A program made the translations under genes and the position numbers. Below, piece by piece: positions 44,790-55,215 of a DNA stretch of 64,000 bases; position 1 is the stretch's first letter, and every line of letters begins with the position of its first letter. The notes beneath the pieces are model-generated. The model was not told the DNA's origin. It did not search any database and worked only from the letters and a program-made list of their open reading frames with translations. The stretch is from Pseudoalteromonas sp. GCY (lineage in GTDB: Bacteria > Pseudomonadota > Gammaproteobacteria > Enterobacterales > Alteromonadaceae), in the NCBI RefSeq assembly GCF_016695175.1, contig NZ_CP068023.1, positions 3,715,501 to 3,779,500 on the forward strand, written 5' to 3'.

Positions 44790-45335
44790 TTACTCGCTCC
44801 CTTGATTAAATAGGAACTGACCAATTAACTCTTCTAACACAAGTGCCGATTTTGTATCTGTGATCATGTCACCGTCTTTTAGCGCTTTTGATTCAACACC
44901 AAATAAAGATTCAAGATCCACACCATCCTCACTCGTCACTTCCTGACCAAGGCATTTTTGCTTCGCAGATTCAGCGGCAATAACGGGAGAAATACCTAAA
45001 TATTGTTCACCTAAAATGCCCGACGTTAAAATAGAAACCGACGAAGTATCAGAAAATTGACACTCATAGTTTTTATCTAAACTCATTGAAACCATCGGCA
45101 CGAACTCTTGTGGATGGATGTGAATTCCATCAACGCGGCCAATCACAACCCCACCCACCTTAATTGGCGCACGGGTTTTCAATGAACCTATATTCTCGAA
45201 CTTAGCGTTTAAGGTGTAAGTCTCACCATTACCGCTTAAGCCCGAGTTAGCCACCTTTAGCGCCAGCATAACAAATGCAGCAATGCCTAATGCCACGAAC
45301 AACCCAACTAAAATTTCTATTTTCCGTGTATTCAT
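44790..45335 (-). CDS. mlaD: MlaD, MCE-domain subunit of the Mla transporter
   Basis: 181 residues: N-terminal membrane helix (about 7-27), then one MCE domain with FENIGSLKTRAPIKVGGVVIGRV and LTSGILGEQYLGI. Six copies form the periplasmic ring on MlaE. Confidence 0.96.
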   Translation of the reverse strand: MNTRKIEILVGLFVALGIAAFVMLALKVANSGLSGNGETYTLNAKFENIGSLKTRAPIKVGGVVIGRVDGIHIHPQEFVPMVSMSLDKNYECQFSDTSSVSILTSGILGEQYLGISPVIAAESAKQKCLGQEVTSEDGVDLESLFGVESKALKDGDMITDTKSALVLEELIGQFLFNQGSE

Positions 45336-45347
45336 TTTTAAAACCTT

Positions 45348-46127
45348 TTAACTTGAGAACATAACCGCCGTTAATACAAAGTCAAAGCCAAGTACAGCCA
45401 GTGAAGAATGTACTACCGTCTCTGTCGTCGCTTTACTTATTCCTTCAGAAGTGGGAATACAGTCATAGCCTTTGTATAGCGCGATCCAAGTTACTAATAG
45501 TGCAAATACGAAACTCTTAATAAGACCATTTAAGATGTCTTGTTGAAACGACACTTGCGATTGCATAATTGACCAGAAGCTACCTGAATCTACGCCTAAC
45601 CAATCAACACCCACCAAGTGTGCGCCTAAAATAGCGATCGCAGAGAATATCAATGCGAGTAACGGCATACTGATAAAACCGGCCCAAAAACGAGGGGCAA
45701 CCACGCGCTTAAGCGGGTCTATCGCCATCATTTCTAAACTAGATAATTGCTCCGTAGCCTTCATCAAACCGATTTCTGCAGTTAACGCACTGCCTGCACG
45801 CCCTGCAAATAAGAGTGCAGTTACCACAGGGCCCAGCTCTCTGAGTAAACTCAAAGCAACCAAAGGCCCAAGGCTATCTTCGGCACCATACCCAACTAAC
45901 ACGGTATAGCCTTGTAATGCCAATACCATGCCGATAAATAAACCAGACACCATGATAATCAACAATGATTGATGGCCAACCATGTAAAGTTGCTTTATCA
46001 ACAGCGGCGTGCCTTTTCGGAAATTAGGTAAGCTACATAGCGCACCAAAAAGCATCGTTGTGGCACGGCCAAGCGCAGCAAAACGGCTGAGGGTTTTGTG
46101 GCCTAGTTTTTGTAAAAAGTCGACCAT
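45348..46127 (-). CDS. mlaE: MlaE, permease of the Mla transporter
   Basis: 259 residues from ATG 46127 (GGAGAG site; an in-frame GTG overlaps the mlaF stop). Five to six membrane helices with the family core [32 protein letters not shown], and [18 protein letters not shown]. It forms the membrane dimer of MlaFEDB. Confidence 0.96.
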   Translation of the reverse strand: MVDFLQKLGHKTLSRFAALGRATTMLFGALCSLPNFRKGTPLLIKQLYMVGHQSLLIIMVSGLFIGMVLALQGYTVLVGYGAEDSLGPLVALSLLRELGPVVTALLFAGRAGSALTAEIGLMKATEQLSSLEMMAIDPLKRVVAPRFWAGFISMPLLALIFSAIAILGAHLVGVDWLGVDSGSFWSIMQSQVSFQQDILNGLIKSFVFALLVTWIALYKGYDCIPTSEGISKATTETVVHSSLAVLGFDFVLTAVMFSS

Positions 46128-46129
46128 AC

Positions 46130-46930
46130 TCACTCTCCTTGCAACAGCGCTTGCTGATAATCAGGCGCTTTAAAGTGGAATGGCACAGGTCCATCCGCAA
46201 GGCCCTGTAAGAACTGCTGCACTAATGGCGATTCATGTTCAAGCATCTGCTCAGGGGTTCCTGTACCAATCACACCTTGCTCAGCAATAATAACGACGTG
46301 GTCGGCAATACTCAGCACTTCCGTAACATCATGAGTTACTATCAGTGACGATAACCCCAATACTTCATTAAGGGACTTAATCAACCGAACTAGAACGCCC
46401 ATGGAGATCGGGTCCTGACCTGCAAACGGTTCATCGTACATAATTAATTCAGGATCAAGTGCGATAGAACGCGCTAAAGCCGCGCGTCTTGCCATACCAC
46501 CAGAAAGCTCTGCCGGCATTAAATCTTTTGCACCACGAAGACCAACCGCTTGGAGCTTCATCAGCACCACTAAACGGATTAACTCTTCAGATAATTCGGT
46601 ATGCTCGCGTAGAGGAAATGCCACATTGTCGAACACGCTCATATCAGTAAACAAAGCACCGCTTTGAAATAACATGCTCATGCGCGTTCGAGCTTGATAC
46701 AAAGCTGCTCGTGACATATTAGGGATACTGTTTCCAGCAAAAAGAATATCACCGCTATCAGGCTTAAGCTGACCACCGATTAATCGCAACATGGTGGTTT
46801 TACCAATGCCACTCGGCCCCATTATTGCGGTAATTTTGCCCTTTGGTACGGAAAAGCTCATGTTTTTGTAGATGATCCTTTCACCCCGAGAGAAGGTTAC
46901 ATCCTTGATTTCTACAATTGACTGCGACAA
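46130..46930 (-). CDS. mlaF: MlaF, ATPase of the Mla transporter
   Basis: 266 residues if it starts at TTG 46930, which follows GGAGAG and matches the E. coli length; a longer frame with another TTG start reaches 46987. Walker [10 protein letters not shown], signature ELSGGMARR, Walker B LIMYDEP and switch His in [10 protein letters not shown] are all present. The C-terminal tail is the segment that contacts a neighbouring MlaF. It heads the mlaFEDCB-ibaG-murA operon, divergent from yrbG. Confidence 0.94.
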   Translation of the reverse strand: MSQSIVEIKDVTFSRGERIIYKNMSFSVPKGKITAIMGPSGIGKTTMLRLIGGQLKPDSGDILFAGNSIPNMSRAALYQARTRMSMLFQSGALFTDMSVFDNVAFPLREHTELSEELIRLVVLMKLQAVGLRGAKDLMPAELSGGMARRAALARSIALDPELIMYDEPFAGQDPISMGVLVRLIKSLNEVLGLSSLIVTHDVTEVLSIADHVVIIAEQGVIGTGTPEQMLEHESPLVQQFLQGLADGPVPFHFKAPDYQQALLQGE

Positions 46931-47104
46931 GTCGCTCTCCAGATCCAGACTATATTCATCCAAGTATGATACTTTTTTTTCAAACAAGATGGAAAATCGT
47001 TTTGGTAAAATTTTGTAAGTAGTGAAATGTAACGGTTTGCTTATACTTTCCAGAGCGCTTTTGGTAGTATCTATCGAAATTTTAATCCTATTGGCTAGAG
47101 GTTC

Positions 47105-48064
47105 ATGGTTTTATCGTTTGTTATTCTCATTCTTGGCTTTATTGCACTGGTTTGGAGTGCTGATCGCTTTGTTTTTGGTGCGGCCGCTCTTGCACGAAAC
47201 TTTGGTGTGCCAACATTAATTGTTGGTTTAACTATCGTGGCCATGGGTTCTTCAGCACCAGAAATGATGGTTGCTGCGCAAGCCGCTCTTGCAGATAAAA
47301 CAGACACCGCCGTGGGCAATGCCATAGGTTCTAACATCGCCAATATCTTACTCGTTTTGGGTCTCACCGCGTTATTAAGGCCACTCTCCGTTGGCTCTGG
47401 TATTTTGCGCCGCGAAATGCCGCTGTTAGTCATCGTTTCATTGGCAGCTTGGTACATCGTTAGTGATAACCACTTTAGTTTCGTAGAAGGTGTTTTATTA
47501 TTAGTCGGTTTCGCCGCTTTTCTTCTTGCACTTATCATTATCACCAAGCGTGGTGGTGGAGATAATGATGACCCATTTGTAAGTGAAGCCTGTGAAGAAG
47601 TACCAAATAATATTCCAACTCAAAAAGCCGTTTTCTGGTTAATCGTGGGTATGATTTTACTGCCCATTAGCGCGGACTATCTCGTTGGCGCTGCGGTTGA
47701 TATCGCCAAATATTTTGGCATGAGTGACCTGCTAATAGGATTAACCATTATCGCCGTTGGTACTAGTTTACCCGAGCTTGCAGCTTGTGTTGCTGGCGTA
47801 CTAAAGAAGGAGGACGATCTAGCGCTTGGCAATATTATTGGTTCGAACATCTTTAATATATTGGCAGTGCTATCAATTGCTGGGATCATTAACCCATCCG
47901 TCCTCGACGCCAATATTGCGTCACGTGATATATTTATTATGCTTGGCGCGACACTGCTGCTTATCCTAATGAGCCTCAGCTTAACAGGTCAGCGCCGCAT
48001 CAACCGCTTGGAAGGTGGCATACTTGTCGCAAGCTTCGTCGGTTATATTTACTACATCATTTAA
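47105..48064 (+). CDS. yrbG: Calcium/sodium antiporter
   Basis: 319 residues with about ten membrane helices in two inverted Na_Ca_ex repeats. Each carries the paired signature: GSSAPEMMVA with GNAIGSNIANILLVLG, and GTSLPELAACVAG with GNIIGSNIFNILAVL. A short acidic cytoplasmic loop separates them. It is the first gene of the kds-lpt operon. Confidence 0.93.
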   Translation: MVLSFVILILGFIALVWSADRFVFGAAALARNFGVPTLIVGLTIVAMGSSAPEMMVAAQAALADKTDTAVGNAIGSNIANILLVLGLTALLRPLSVGSGILRREMPLLVIVSLAAWYIVSDNHFSFVEGVLLLVGFAAFLLALIIITKRGGGDNDDPFVSEACEEVPNNIPTQKAVFWLIVGMILLPISADYLVGAAVDIAKYFGMSDLLIGLTIIAVGTSLPELAACVAGVLKKEDDLALGNIIGSNIFNILAVLSIAGIINPSVLDANIASRDIFIMLGATLLLILMSLSLTGQRRINRLEGGILVASFVGYIYYII

Positions 48065-48073
48065 GGAAGCCTT

Positions 48074-49045
48074 GTGACAACGAACCCATTTATTGATTCT
48101 GCAAATCAAGTTTTTGCTACCGAACTTGCAGCAATAGAAGAAGTGCAACAGTTTGTTGATCAGCAATTTGTAAAAGCCTGTGAAATTATGTTTGGCTGTC
48201 AAGGTCGCATCATCGTGATTGGCATGGGTAAGTCCGGCCACATCGGTAACAAAATCGCAGCGACACTCGCAAGTACTGGCAGCCCAGCATTTTTTGTTCA
48301 TCCAGGAGAAGCAAGTCACGGCGACTTGGGTATGATCACCAAAGATGATGTGGTTTTGATGATCTCCAACTCAGGGGAAACCCAAGAGGTGATCTCTATC
48401 CTGCCTGTGATTAAGCGTTTAGGTGCCCCGGTAATCTCTATGACGGGCAACCCGAGCTCTACAATGGCTCGTAATGCAACGGTCCATCTTTGTGTCAAAG
48501 TATCAAAAGAAGCGTGCCCACTAGGACTTGCACCCACGGCCAGCACCACAGCAACGCTAGTGATGGGTGATGCGCTCGCGGTTGCGCTACTTGAAGCCAG
48601 AGGCTTTACGGCTGATGATTTTGCACTTTCCCACCCCGGTGGTAGTTTGGGAAGGCGTCTACTACTAACCGTTGCTGATGTCATGCATCAAGGGGATGCA
48701 ATCCCTATGGTCAATAGTCATTGCACAGTTAAAGAAGCTTTATTTGAAATGTCAACTAAAAGTTTAGGTATGACGGCAATCGTAGATGAAAGCTCGCAAT
48801 TACAAGGTATTTTTACCGATGGCGACTTGCGCCGTATTATTGAACAAAAGGTCGATATTCACACCACCCCAATCACGCAAGTTATGACGGCTAAAAGTAC
48901 GACAGCACGCGCCGATATGCTCGCAGCAGAGGTACTCAATATCATGGAAACCAAACGAATTAATGGCTTGATTGTGGTAAACGAAAACAACATACCGGTT
49001 GGCGCCTTGAATACGCAAGATTTACTTAGAGCGGGGGTGCTGTAA
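48074..49045 (+). CDS. kdsD: D-arabinose 5-phosphate isomerase
   Basis: 323 residues, GTG start with GGAAG site. SIS domain with GMGKSGHIGNKIAATLASTG and SNSGETQEV, then two CBS domains (from about 205). It makes arabinose 5-phosphate, the precursor of KDO in LPS. The stop overlaps the kdsC start. Confidence 0.96.
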   Translation: MTTNPFIDSANQVFATELAAIEEVQQFVDQQFVKACEIMFGCQGRIIVIGMGKSGHIGNKIAATLASTGSPAFFVHPGEASHGDLGMITKDDVVLMISNSGETQEVISILPVIKRLGAPVISMTGNPSSTMARNATVHLCVKVSKEACPLGLAPTASTTATLVMGDALAVALLEARGFTADDFALSHPGGSLGRRLLLTVADVMHQGDAIPMVNSHCTVKEALFEMSTKSLGMTAIVDESSQLQGIFTDGDLRRIIEQKVDIHTTPITQVMTAKSTTARADMLAAEVLNIMETKRINGLIVVNENNIPVGALNTQDLLRAGVL

Positions 49046-49596
49046 TGCAATTTGAAGATTTATATCAGACGATTTCAACTGAAGCTTGGGAAAAAGCGAA
49101 ACAAATCAAATTATTGATTTGCGATATTGATGGCGTATTCTCAGATGGCCGTATATACCTTGGTAATAATGGTGAAGAACTGAAAGCATTTAATACCAAA
49201 GATGGGTTTGGTATTAAGGCCTTGATTGATAGTGGTATCGAAGTCGCCGTTATCACAGGTAGGCATTCACAAATAGTTCAGCAACGCATGACTAGTTTAA
49301 ATGTAACTTACATTTACCAAGGCCAAGAAAACAAGTTAGTGGCATATGATGAACTGAAGACTAAGCTCAACCTTAGTGATGACGAAATTGCATATATTGG
49401 TGATGACGGTCCAGACCTACCCGTAATGGAACGAGTCGGTTTTGCCGTTGCCGTCAATGATGCACATCCTCTTGTTAAACATATCGCCCATTACACGACC
49501 TTGATGCCTGGTGGTTTTGGTGCTGTGAGAGAATTGACTGATCTTCTAATGCTCAGCCAAAATCACTTACTGACTTCCAAAGGATCAAGTACATGA
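49045..49596 (+). CDS. kdsC: KDO 8-phosphate phosphatase
   Basis: 183 residues, HAD superfamily: DIDGVFSDGRIY (nucleophile Asp in motif I), VAVITGRHS (motif II) and YIGDDGPDLPVM (motif IV). It hydrolyses KDO 8-phosphate to KDO. Overlaps lptC by 4 bases. Confidence 0.96.
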   Translation: MQFEDLYQTISTEAWEKAKQIKLLICDIDGVFSDGRIYLGNNGEELKAFNTKDGFGIKALIDSGIEVAVITGRHSQIVQQRMTSLNVTYIYQGQENKLVAYDELKTKLNLSDDEIAYIGDDGPDLPVMERVGFAVAVNDAHPLVKHIAHYTTLMPGGFGAVRELTDLLMLSQNHLLTSKGSST

Positions 49597-50147
49597 CCGT
49601 ATTGCGTGTCATCTTACTCATTGTTTTCGCTTCTTTAATGGTATGGATGTGGTCGCCCATGTTTAATCCATCAGAGGCGGATCCAGCAAAAGAAGATGAA
49701 CCGTTAGCTAAGCCCGATTATGTTGCAACCACGCTTCAGCAAACGACCTATAGTGAAAATGGCTTATTAAACTATCAGGTAACTGCTGATAAGATGGAGT
49801 TGTATCAAGATCTTGGCTTTAGTCACTTTGAAAAGCCCATTTTCACCTTATATAACGGTGAACAGAATTGGCAAATAAGTGCATTAGAAGCAACACTGTA
49901 CGAAAACAATACCTTGATATTAGAAGGCAATGTGCTGGCAAAGAATTTAACGCCTAACGCCATGATCACCGATATCAATGCCGATAATGTAAGAGTTGAA
50001 ATTAAGCAAAAATTGATGAAATCGGAACACCCTGTCGTTATCACGGGTCCTAGTCTTAGGATCACAGGTAAAGGACTGCATGCGGATCTACAAAAGCAAG
50101 TGATCGAGCTCATCAACCACACAAAGACAATTTATTATGACCAGTAA
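49593..50147 (+). CDS. lptC: LptC, LPS export protein
   Basis: 184 residues: N-terminal membrane helix (about 4-21) and a periplasmic beta-jellyroll of the OstA-like family. It passes LPS from LptB2FG to LptA. Overlaps lptA. Confidence 0.93.
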   Translation: MTVLRVILLIVFASLMVWMWSPMFNPSEADPAKEDEPLAKPDYVATTLQQTTYSENGLLNYQVTADKMELYQDLGFSHFEKPIFTLYNGEQNWQISALEATLYENNTLILEGNVLAKNLTPNAMITDINADNVRVEIKQKLMKSEHPVVITGPSLRITGKGLHADLQKQVIELINHTKTIYYDQ

Positions 50148-50682
50148 AATCATTAACAAACTAGTTTTCATAGGCTTGCTTGCAAGTTCTACTCTAGCAG
50201 TTGCTGCAGAACAAAATGAAGTCATTATTGATGCTGGCCGTCAGCAAGCTCAACTGCAAAGCAACATCGGTATTTTTGAACAGAATGTTGTTATTATTCA
50301 TGGCAACAGAAAAATAAATGCCGATCGCCTAGAAGTCCACCGACGCGCGGAGCTTGGTACTAACAAGCAACTGCTTGTTGCAACTGGCAGCCCTGCTATT
50401 TTCAGTGAACGTCAACCTGATGGTAATTTGCTAGAAGCCAAAGCAAAAGAAATTCGTTACGACGTTGCGAAAGGCACCTTAGTCATTTCTGGCGATGCGG
50501 AAATCAATCAAACTGGGCAAAAAATCAATGCACAAGTCATCACCTATGACATTGAAAAGCAATTGATCAGTGCTGAGCGCTCAGACCAAGAAGATTCCCG
50601 TGTAAGAACCATCCTTGTTCCTGTAGATGACAAAAAAGACGCAAAAGATAAAAAAGCGCAGGAAGAAGGTAACAATCAATGA
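50137..50682 (+). CDS. lptA: LptA, periplasmic LPS bridge protein
   Basis: 181 residues with signal peptide ([14 protein letters not shown]) and an OstA-type jellyroll ([24 protein letters not shown]). The acidic/lysine-rich tail is flexible. It forms the periplasmic bridge for LPS between inner and outer membranes. Confidence 0.95.
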   Translation: MTSKIINKLVFIGLLASSTLAVAAEQNEVIIDAGRQQAQLQSNIGIFEQNVVIIHGNRKINADRLEVHRRAELGTNKQLLVATGSPAIFSERQPDGNLLEAKAKEIRYDVAKGTLVISGDAEINQTGQKINAQVITYDIEKQLISAERSDQEDSRVRTILVPVDDKKDAKDKKAQEEGNNQ

Positions 50683-51404
50683 GCGAGCTCAAAGCAACTG
50701 GTTTAGCAAAGAGTTATAAAGGCCGTCAGGTCGTCAAAAATGTTGGCTTAAGTGTTCAAGCTGGCAGCATTGTAGGCTTATTGGGCCCAAATGGCGCAGG
50801 TAAAACTACCACCTTTTATATGATTGTAGGGTTAGTACCAAGCGACAAAGGTTTTATTCAGATTGATGACGAAGATATCACTTTGCTACCGATGCACAGC
50901 CGCGCGCGACTTGGTATTGGCTATCTACCGCAAGAGTCTTCAATCTTTAGAAAACTCACGGTCTATCAAAATTTGATGGCGATTTTAGAAACTCGAAAAG
51001 ACTTATCTAAAGTTGAAAGAGAAGCTGAACTCAACGAGTTACTGGATGAGTTTAATATTCAACACATTCGCGACTCACAGGGCATGGCATTGTCGGGAGG
51101 CGAAAGAAGACGCGTAGAAATCGCTCGCGCTTTAGCCGCTAATCCTAAGTTTATCTTGTTAGATGAACCTTTTGCTGGTGTTGATCCTATTTCGGTGTTA
51201 GATATAAAGACAATCATAGAGCACCTAAAAAACCGCGGTATCGGTGTGCTTATCACCGATCATAATGTTAGAGAAACACTGGACGTATGTGAAAAAGCCT
51301 ACATCGTTTCACACGGTGAGTTAATCGCTGCAGGCACGCCAGAACATGTTTTGGCAGATCAAACCGTAAGAGATGTCTACCTAGGCGAACAATTCAAGCT
51401 ATAG
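50679..51404 (+). CDS. lptB: LptB, LPS export ATPase
   Basis: 241 residues: Walker [11 protein letters not shown]-loop [12 protein letters not shown], signature [15 protein letters not shown], Walker [14 protein letters not shown], switch [11 protein letters not shown]. It powers extraction of LPS from the inner membrane with LptFG. Confidence 0.98.
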   Translation: MSELKATGLAKSYKGRQVVKNVGLSVQAGSIVGLLGPNGAGKTTTFYMIVGLVPSDKGFIQIDDEDITLLPMHSRARLGIGYLPQESSIFRKLTVYQNLMAILETRKDLSKVEREAELNELLDEFNIQHIRDSQGMALSGGERRRVEIARALAANPKFILLDEPFAGVDPISVLDIKTIIEHLKNRGIGVLITDHNVRETLDVCEKAYIVSHGELIAAGTPEHVLADQTVRDVYLGEQFKL

Positions 51405-51450
51405 TTAAGACGTAGTATTAATAACTGTTAAAAAGGATTGTTAGAGATAC

Positions 51451-52950
51451 ATGAGGCAATCATTACAGCTGCGCATGGGGCAGCAACTTACAATGACTCC
51501 ACAGCTGCAACAAGCCATTCGCTTGCTGCAGCTTAGTACATTGGATCTGCAACAAGAAATACAAGAAGCATTAGACAGCAATCCATTGTTAGAAGTGGAA
51601 GAAGGTGATAATACTGACGGCGAAAACGCTGACCAACATAGTCAAGAAAAGAGCAGTGCTGACGACAATCAAGATTCAGGCGATGAAGCGCAGGTTAGTG
51701 ACTATGAGATAGACTCAGATACCGCCATGAGCAAAGACACTGTGAGCGATGACCTTGCCATGGATGTCACTTGGGACGAGTATATGAGTGCAGCACCCGC
51801 TGCAAGCTCAGGCCCACTTCCCGATGACGATAATGTTTATCAAGGGGAAACCTCTGAATCTCTCCACGACTATCTCATGTGGCAACTTGAGCTGACGCCA
51901 TTTAGTCCAACAGATAGAGCTATTGCGATTGCGATTATTGAAGCGGTCGACCTGTCAGGCATTTTAACACTGTCTTGCGAAGACATTTTAGAAAGCATTA
52001 ATGATGAAAGTAGCGAAGAGCCTATTGAGCTGGATGAAGTCGAAGCCGTGCTCAAACGTATTCAGCTTTTCGACCCTGTCGGTATCGCAGCGCGTAGTTT
52101 ACAAGAATGCTTGTGTATTCAGCTAAATCAATTCGCCCCAGATACGCCATGGATTGCCGAAACGAAAATGATCCTGACAGAGCATATCGACTTGCTTGCC
52201 AGCCGTGACTATCGAACTTTGGCAAAGAAAACGCGCCTTAAAGAAGCCGATCTCAAAGAGGTCATGACGTTAATTCATAGCCTTAACCCAAAACCAGCTG
52301 CAAGCATTATTCATGAAGAGCCTGAATATGTGATCCCTGATGTATCGGTGAAAAAAGTAAAAGGTCGTTGGGTCGTAGAGCTAAATCCTGATGCTATGCC
52401 TAAAATAAGAGTAAATGACCATTATGCTGCGATGTCTAGAACGGCGAAATCCAGTACGGATAGTCAGTTTATTCGCTCACATTTACAAGAAGCAAAGTGG
52501 TTTATTAAAAGCTTAGAAAGCCGAAATGATACTTTATTAAAAGTTACCAATTGCATTGTGCAACAACAACAGGCATTCTTTGAACATGGCCCCGAAGCAA
52601 TGCGCCCTATGGTGCTAAATGATGTTGCTGAAATGGTTGAGATGCATGAGTCCACAATTTCCCGTGTGACAACACAAAAATACATGCATACACCTCGGGG
52701 AATATTTGAGCTGAAGTATTTCTTCTCTAGCCATGTAAGTACAGAAAATGGAGGTGAGTGCTCCTCTACAGCAATTAGAGCACTTATCAAAAAGCTGGTA
52801 GCTGCAGAAAATACCGCTAAGCCATTGAGTGACAGCAAAATTGCAGATATCTTAGCTGAGCAAGGAATTAAGGTAGCGAGACGCACGATTGCAAAATATC
52901 GTGAATCCCTAGCCATTCCACCGTCAAATCAGCGTAAAAGCTTGATATAA
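51451..52950 (+). CDS. rpoN: RNA polymerase sigma-54 factor
   Basis: 499 residues. Region I is Gln/Leu rich ([20 protein letters not shown]); the acidic region II spans about 50-120; the core-binding and helix-turn-helix regions follow; and the RpoN box [10 protein letters not shown] is near the C-terminus. It directs enhancer-dependent transcription. The lptB-rpoN-hpf-ptsN order is conserved in Proteobacteria. Confidence 0.98.
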   Translation: MRQSLQLRMGQQLTMTPQLQQAIRLLQLSTLDLQQEIQEALDSNPLLEVEEGDNTDGENADQHSQEKSSADDNQDSGDEAQVSDYEIDSDTAMSKDTVSDDLAMDVTWDEYMSAAPAASSGPLPDDDNVYQGETSESLHDYLMWQLELTPFSPTDRAIAIAIIEAVDLSGILTLSCEDILESINDESSEEPIELDEVEAVLKRIQLFDPVGIAARSLQECLCIQLNQFAPDTPWIAETKMILTEHIDLLASRDYRTLAKKTRLKEADLKEVMTLIHSLNPKPAASIIHEEPEYVIPDVSVKKVKGRWVVELNPDAMPKIRVNDHYAAMSRTAKSSTDSQFIRSHLQEAKWFIKSLESRNDTLLKVTNCIVQQQQAFFEHGPEAMRPMVLNDVAEMVEMHESTISRVTTQKYMHTPRGIFELKYFFSSHVSTENGGECSSTAIRALIKKLVAAENTAKPLSDSKIADILAEQGIKVARRTIAKYRESLAIPPSNQRKSLI

Positions 52951-52979
52951 GACGTAAAACCCAAGAAGGAAAAATGCTT

Positions 52980-53267
52980 ATGCAACTAAATCTAACTGGT
53001 CGCCATGTAGAAATTACTGACTCATTAAGAGACTATGTCACCAACAAGTTTGCGAAGCTAGAAAGGCACTTTGATCATATCAATAATGTGCATGTGATCC
53101 TTGATGTCGAGAAGCTAGTACAAAAAGCAGAAGCAACATTACACGTAAACGGCGGCGAGCTATTTGCATCAACAGAGCATCAAGATATGTATGCCGCAAT
53201 TGATGGCCTTATCGACAAGCTAGATCGTCAAGTTATTAAACACAAAGAGAAGCTTACTCGACACTAA
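52980..53267 (+). CDS. hpf: Ribosome hibernation promoting factor, short form
   Basis: 95 residues from ATG 52980, matching E. coli HPF; another ATG lies 6 bases upstream and is closer to the AAGGA site, so the start is uncertain by two codons. MQLNLTGRHVEITDSLRDYV and the tail of a short (not long) HPF. It helps form inactive 100S ribosomes in stationary phase. Confidence 0.95.
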   Translation: MQLNLTGRHVEITDSLRDYVTNKFAKLERHFDHINNVHVILDVEKLVQKAEATLHVNGGELFASTEHQDMYAAIDGLIDKLDRQVIKHKEKLTRH

Positions 53268-53268
53268 G

Positions 53269-53727
53269 ATGAAATTAAGTGAATTAGTGAACAAGGACTG
53301 CAGTAAAGCTGCGGTCCTTTTTAATAGCAAAAAACGTATTTTAGAATACATCAGCGAACTGGCTCATAGCCAAATTCCAAATACCAGTCAGCATGCTATC
53401 TTGGACGCCTTAATGGCGCGAGAGAAATTAGGCAGCACAGGGATCGGTAAAGGCATTGCCATTCCCCATGGTCGACTTGAAGGTTTGGATAAAATCCTTG
53501 CAATGGTACTTGTCAGCGAGCAAGGGATCCAGTTTGAAGCCATAGATAAGCAGCCTGTCGATATTTTTGTCGCGTTCATCGTACCCGAAGGTGATAATCG
53601 ACAGCACCTGAAGACCTTAGCGGCGATTGCTGATACACTCAAAGACAAGTCTTTTTGCAAAATGCTTAGGCAAGCAAAAAGTGACGATGAGTTATATGCA
53701 GTGATCCAAGGTGAACTTGATGAGTGA
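53269..53727 (+). CDS. ptsN: PTS IIA-Ntr protein
   Basis: 152 residues with the phospho-acceptor H67 in GIGKGIAIPHGRL. It is the terminal acceptor of the nitrogen-related phosphotransferase system and regulates potassium and other processes. Overlaps rapZ by 8 bases. Confidence 0.96.
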   Translation: MKLSELVNKDCSKAAVLFNSKKRILEYISELAHSQIPNTSQHAILDALMAREKLGSTGIGKGIAIPHGRLEGLDKILAMVLVSEQGIQFEAIDKQPVDIFVAFIVPEGDNRQHLKTLAAIADTLKDKSFCKMLRQAKSDDELYAVIQGELDE

Positions 53728-54586
53728 TGAAGAAAAAGGACTCGAGCTTATCATTATCAGTGGCCGCTCAGGCTCTGGTAAATCTGTAGCGCTTCGAGTA
53801 TTGGAAGACTTAGGCTACTATTGTGTAGATAACATTCCAGTCAATTTGCTGCCGTCTTTAGTCCGCAGTGTTTCAGACAACTATAATAAAATTGCAGTGA
53901 GCATTGATGTTAGAAACTTGCCTAAAGAACAGGACGAGTTTAATGACATTCTTGAATACTTACCCGGCTTCGCCAAACCTACCCTGTTTTATTTAGACAG
54001 TGACGATCAAACCCTGATAAAACGCTTCTCAGAAACTCGCCGTTTGCACCCTCTTTCACTGCATAATCTTCCATTAGACGTTGCGATAAAGAAAGAACGG
54101 GAATTGTTAGACGTGTTGATCACTCGCGCTGATTTTCTCATTGATACTACAGGCCTGAGCGTTCATCAACTTGCAGAAGATATCCGCGAAAAAATCTTAG
54201 GTAAAAAAGACAAACAACTCATTATAACTTTTGAATCTTTCGGCTTTAAACACGGCATCCCAAAACAAGCGGATTACGTTTTTGATGCGCGCTTTTTACC
54301 CAATCCACATTGGGAGCCTGAGCTTAAGCCGCTAACGGGCCTAGATCAGCCAGTCAAAGACTATTTGTCGAGTCACAGCATCGTGCAAAAGTTTACTTGG
54401 CAGATCCAAACCTTTGTACAAACTTGGTTACCACACTTAGAGCGAAACAATCGCAGCTATCTAACGATCGCAATAGGATGTACTGGTGGACAGCATCGCT
54501 CAGTATACTTAGCGCAAACCATTGGTGAGCGTTTTGCTAAAACCCATCCTAACGTCAAAATTCGTCACCGTGAGCAAGAGGGGTAA
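53720..54586 (+). CDS. rapZ: RNase adapter protein RapZ
   Basis: 288 residues from ATG 53720 (AAGGTGA site). Walker A ISGRSGSGKSVALRVLED, then VSIDVRNL, FESFGFKHGIP, FLPNPHWEPELKPLTG and GCTGGQHRSVYLA. In E. coli RapZ binds GlmZ sRNA and presents it to RNase E, tuning amino-sugar synthesis for the envelope. Confidence 0.97.
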   Translation: MSDEEKGLELIIISGRSGSGKSVALRVLEDLGYYCVDNIPVNLLPSLVRSVSDNYNKIAVSIDVRNLPKEQDEFNDILEYLPGFAKPTLFYLDSDDQTLIKRFSETRRLHPLSLHNLPLDVAIKKERELLDVLITRADFLIDTTGLSVHQLAEDIREKILGKKDKQLIITFESFGFKHGIPKQADYVFDARFLPNPHWEPELKPLTGLDQPVKDYLSSHSIVQKFTWQIQTFVQTWLPHLERNNRSYLTIAIGCTGGQHRSVYLAQTIGERFAKTHPNVKIRHREQEG

Positions 54587-54856
54587 ATGTTAGAAAATAC
54601 GTTTTTAATCCAGAACAAACTCGGTCTGCACGCTCGAGCGGCGACAGTTCTTGCTCAGTTAGCGACCCAATTTGATGCTGAAGTGACCTTATATCAAGGA
54701 GACAAAAGTGCTGCTGCTGACAGCGTACTAGCACTGTTGTTACTTGAAAGCAGTCAGGGAAAAGAGGTGCGAGTTGTCTGCGAAGGTCCTGATGCTCAGT
54801 ATGCACTAGACGCCATTGGTGGACTAATAGAAAATAAATTTAATGAATCCGAGTAA
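54587..54856 (+). CDS. ptsO: Phosphocarrier protein NPr
   Basis: 89 residues of HPr fold, with phospho-acceptor H15 in NKLGLHARAATVLAQ. It transfers phosphate to PtsN. It starts directly after the rapZ stop and ends the rpoN-ptsO run. npr is a synonym. Confidence 0.95.
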   Translation: MLENTFLIQNKLGLHARAATVLAQLATQFDAEVTLYQGDKSAAADSVLALLLLESSQGKEVRVVCEGPDAQYALDAIGGLIENKFNESE

Positions 54857-55215
54857 CTTGGACTGTAATCACCAAAATAGCACTAAGGCCTGATTCATTT
54901 ATTCCCTGCTAATCTCCCCCTCCGTAACCAGACTGGTCTAATAAGTCTCTCATAATTAAGCGTAAACCTTGGTAGTTCCCAATAAACTGAGTTACACTGT
55001 AATACCAACTTAGGTTTCTTTCGTGCAGTAAAGCGAGTTGCCGAGAAAATCCTACTTTATCGTTGCGTACACCTTTAACGTGTATTAACGATAACAACCC
55101 ACCAGCAGAAACAACACGAATAAAATTCAAATTAAGAAATTGATTTCTGCGATAAAATAAATAAATTGGGTTAACTTAATCACGTTAGCCACCATTATTA
55201 TCAAAAAGGATGCCT
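54857..55215. other. Intergenic region upstream of mgtE
   Basis: About 350 bases. It must carry the mgtE promoter and leader. No magnesium riboswitch (M-box) could be recognised by eye, and no terminator with T-run follows ptsO. A leftward 73-codon frame here lacks a ribosome site and is not supported. Confidence 0.35.

Noticed and set aside
54909..55130. Leftward 73-codon ORF upstream of mgtE
   Set aside because: TTG start, no ribosome site, no recognisable domain; probably chance.
54857..55215. Magnesium riboswitch before mgtE
   Set aside because: The leader is long enough, but no M-box-like conserved segments or clear terminator/antiterminator stems were found by eye.
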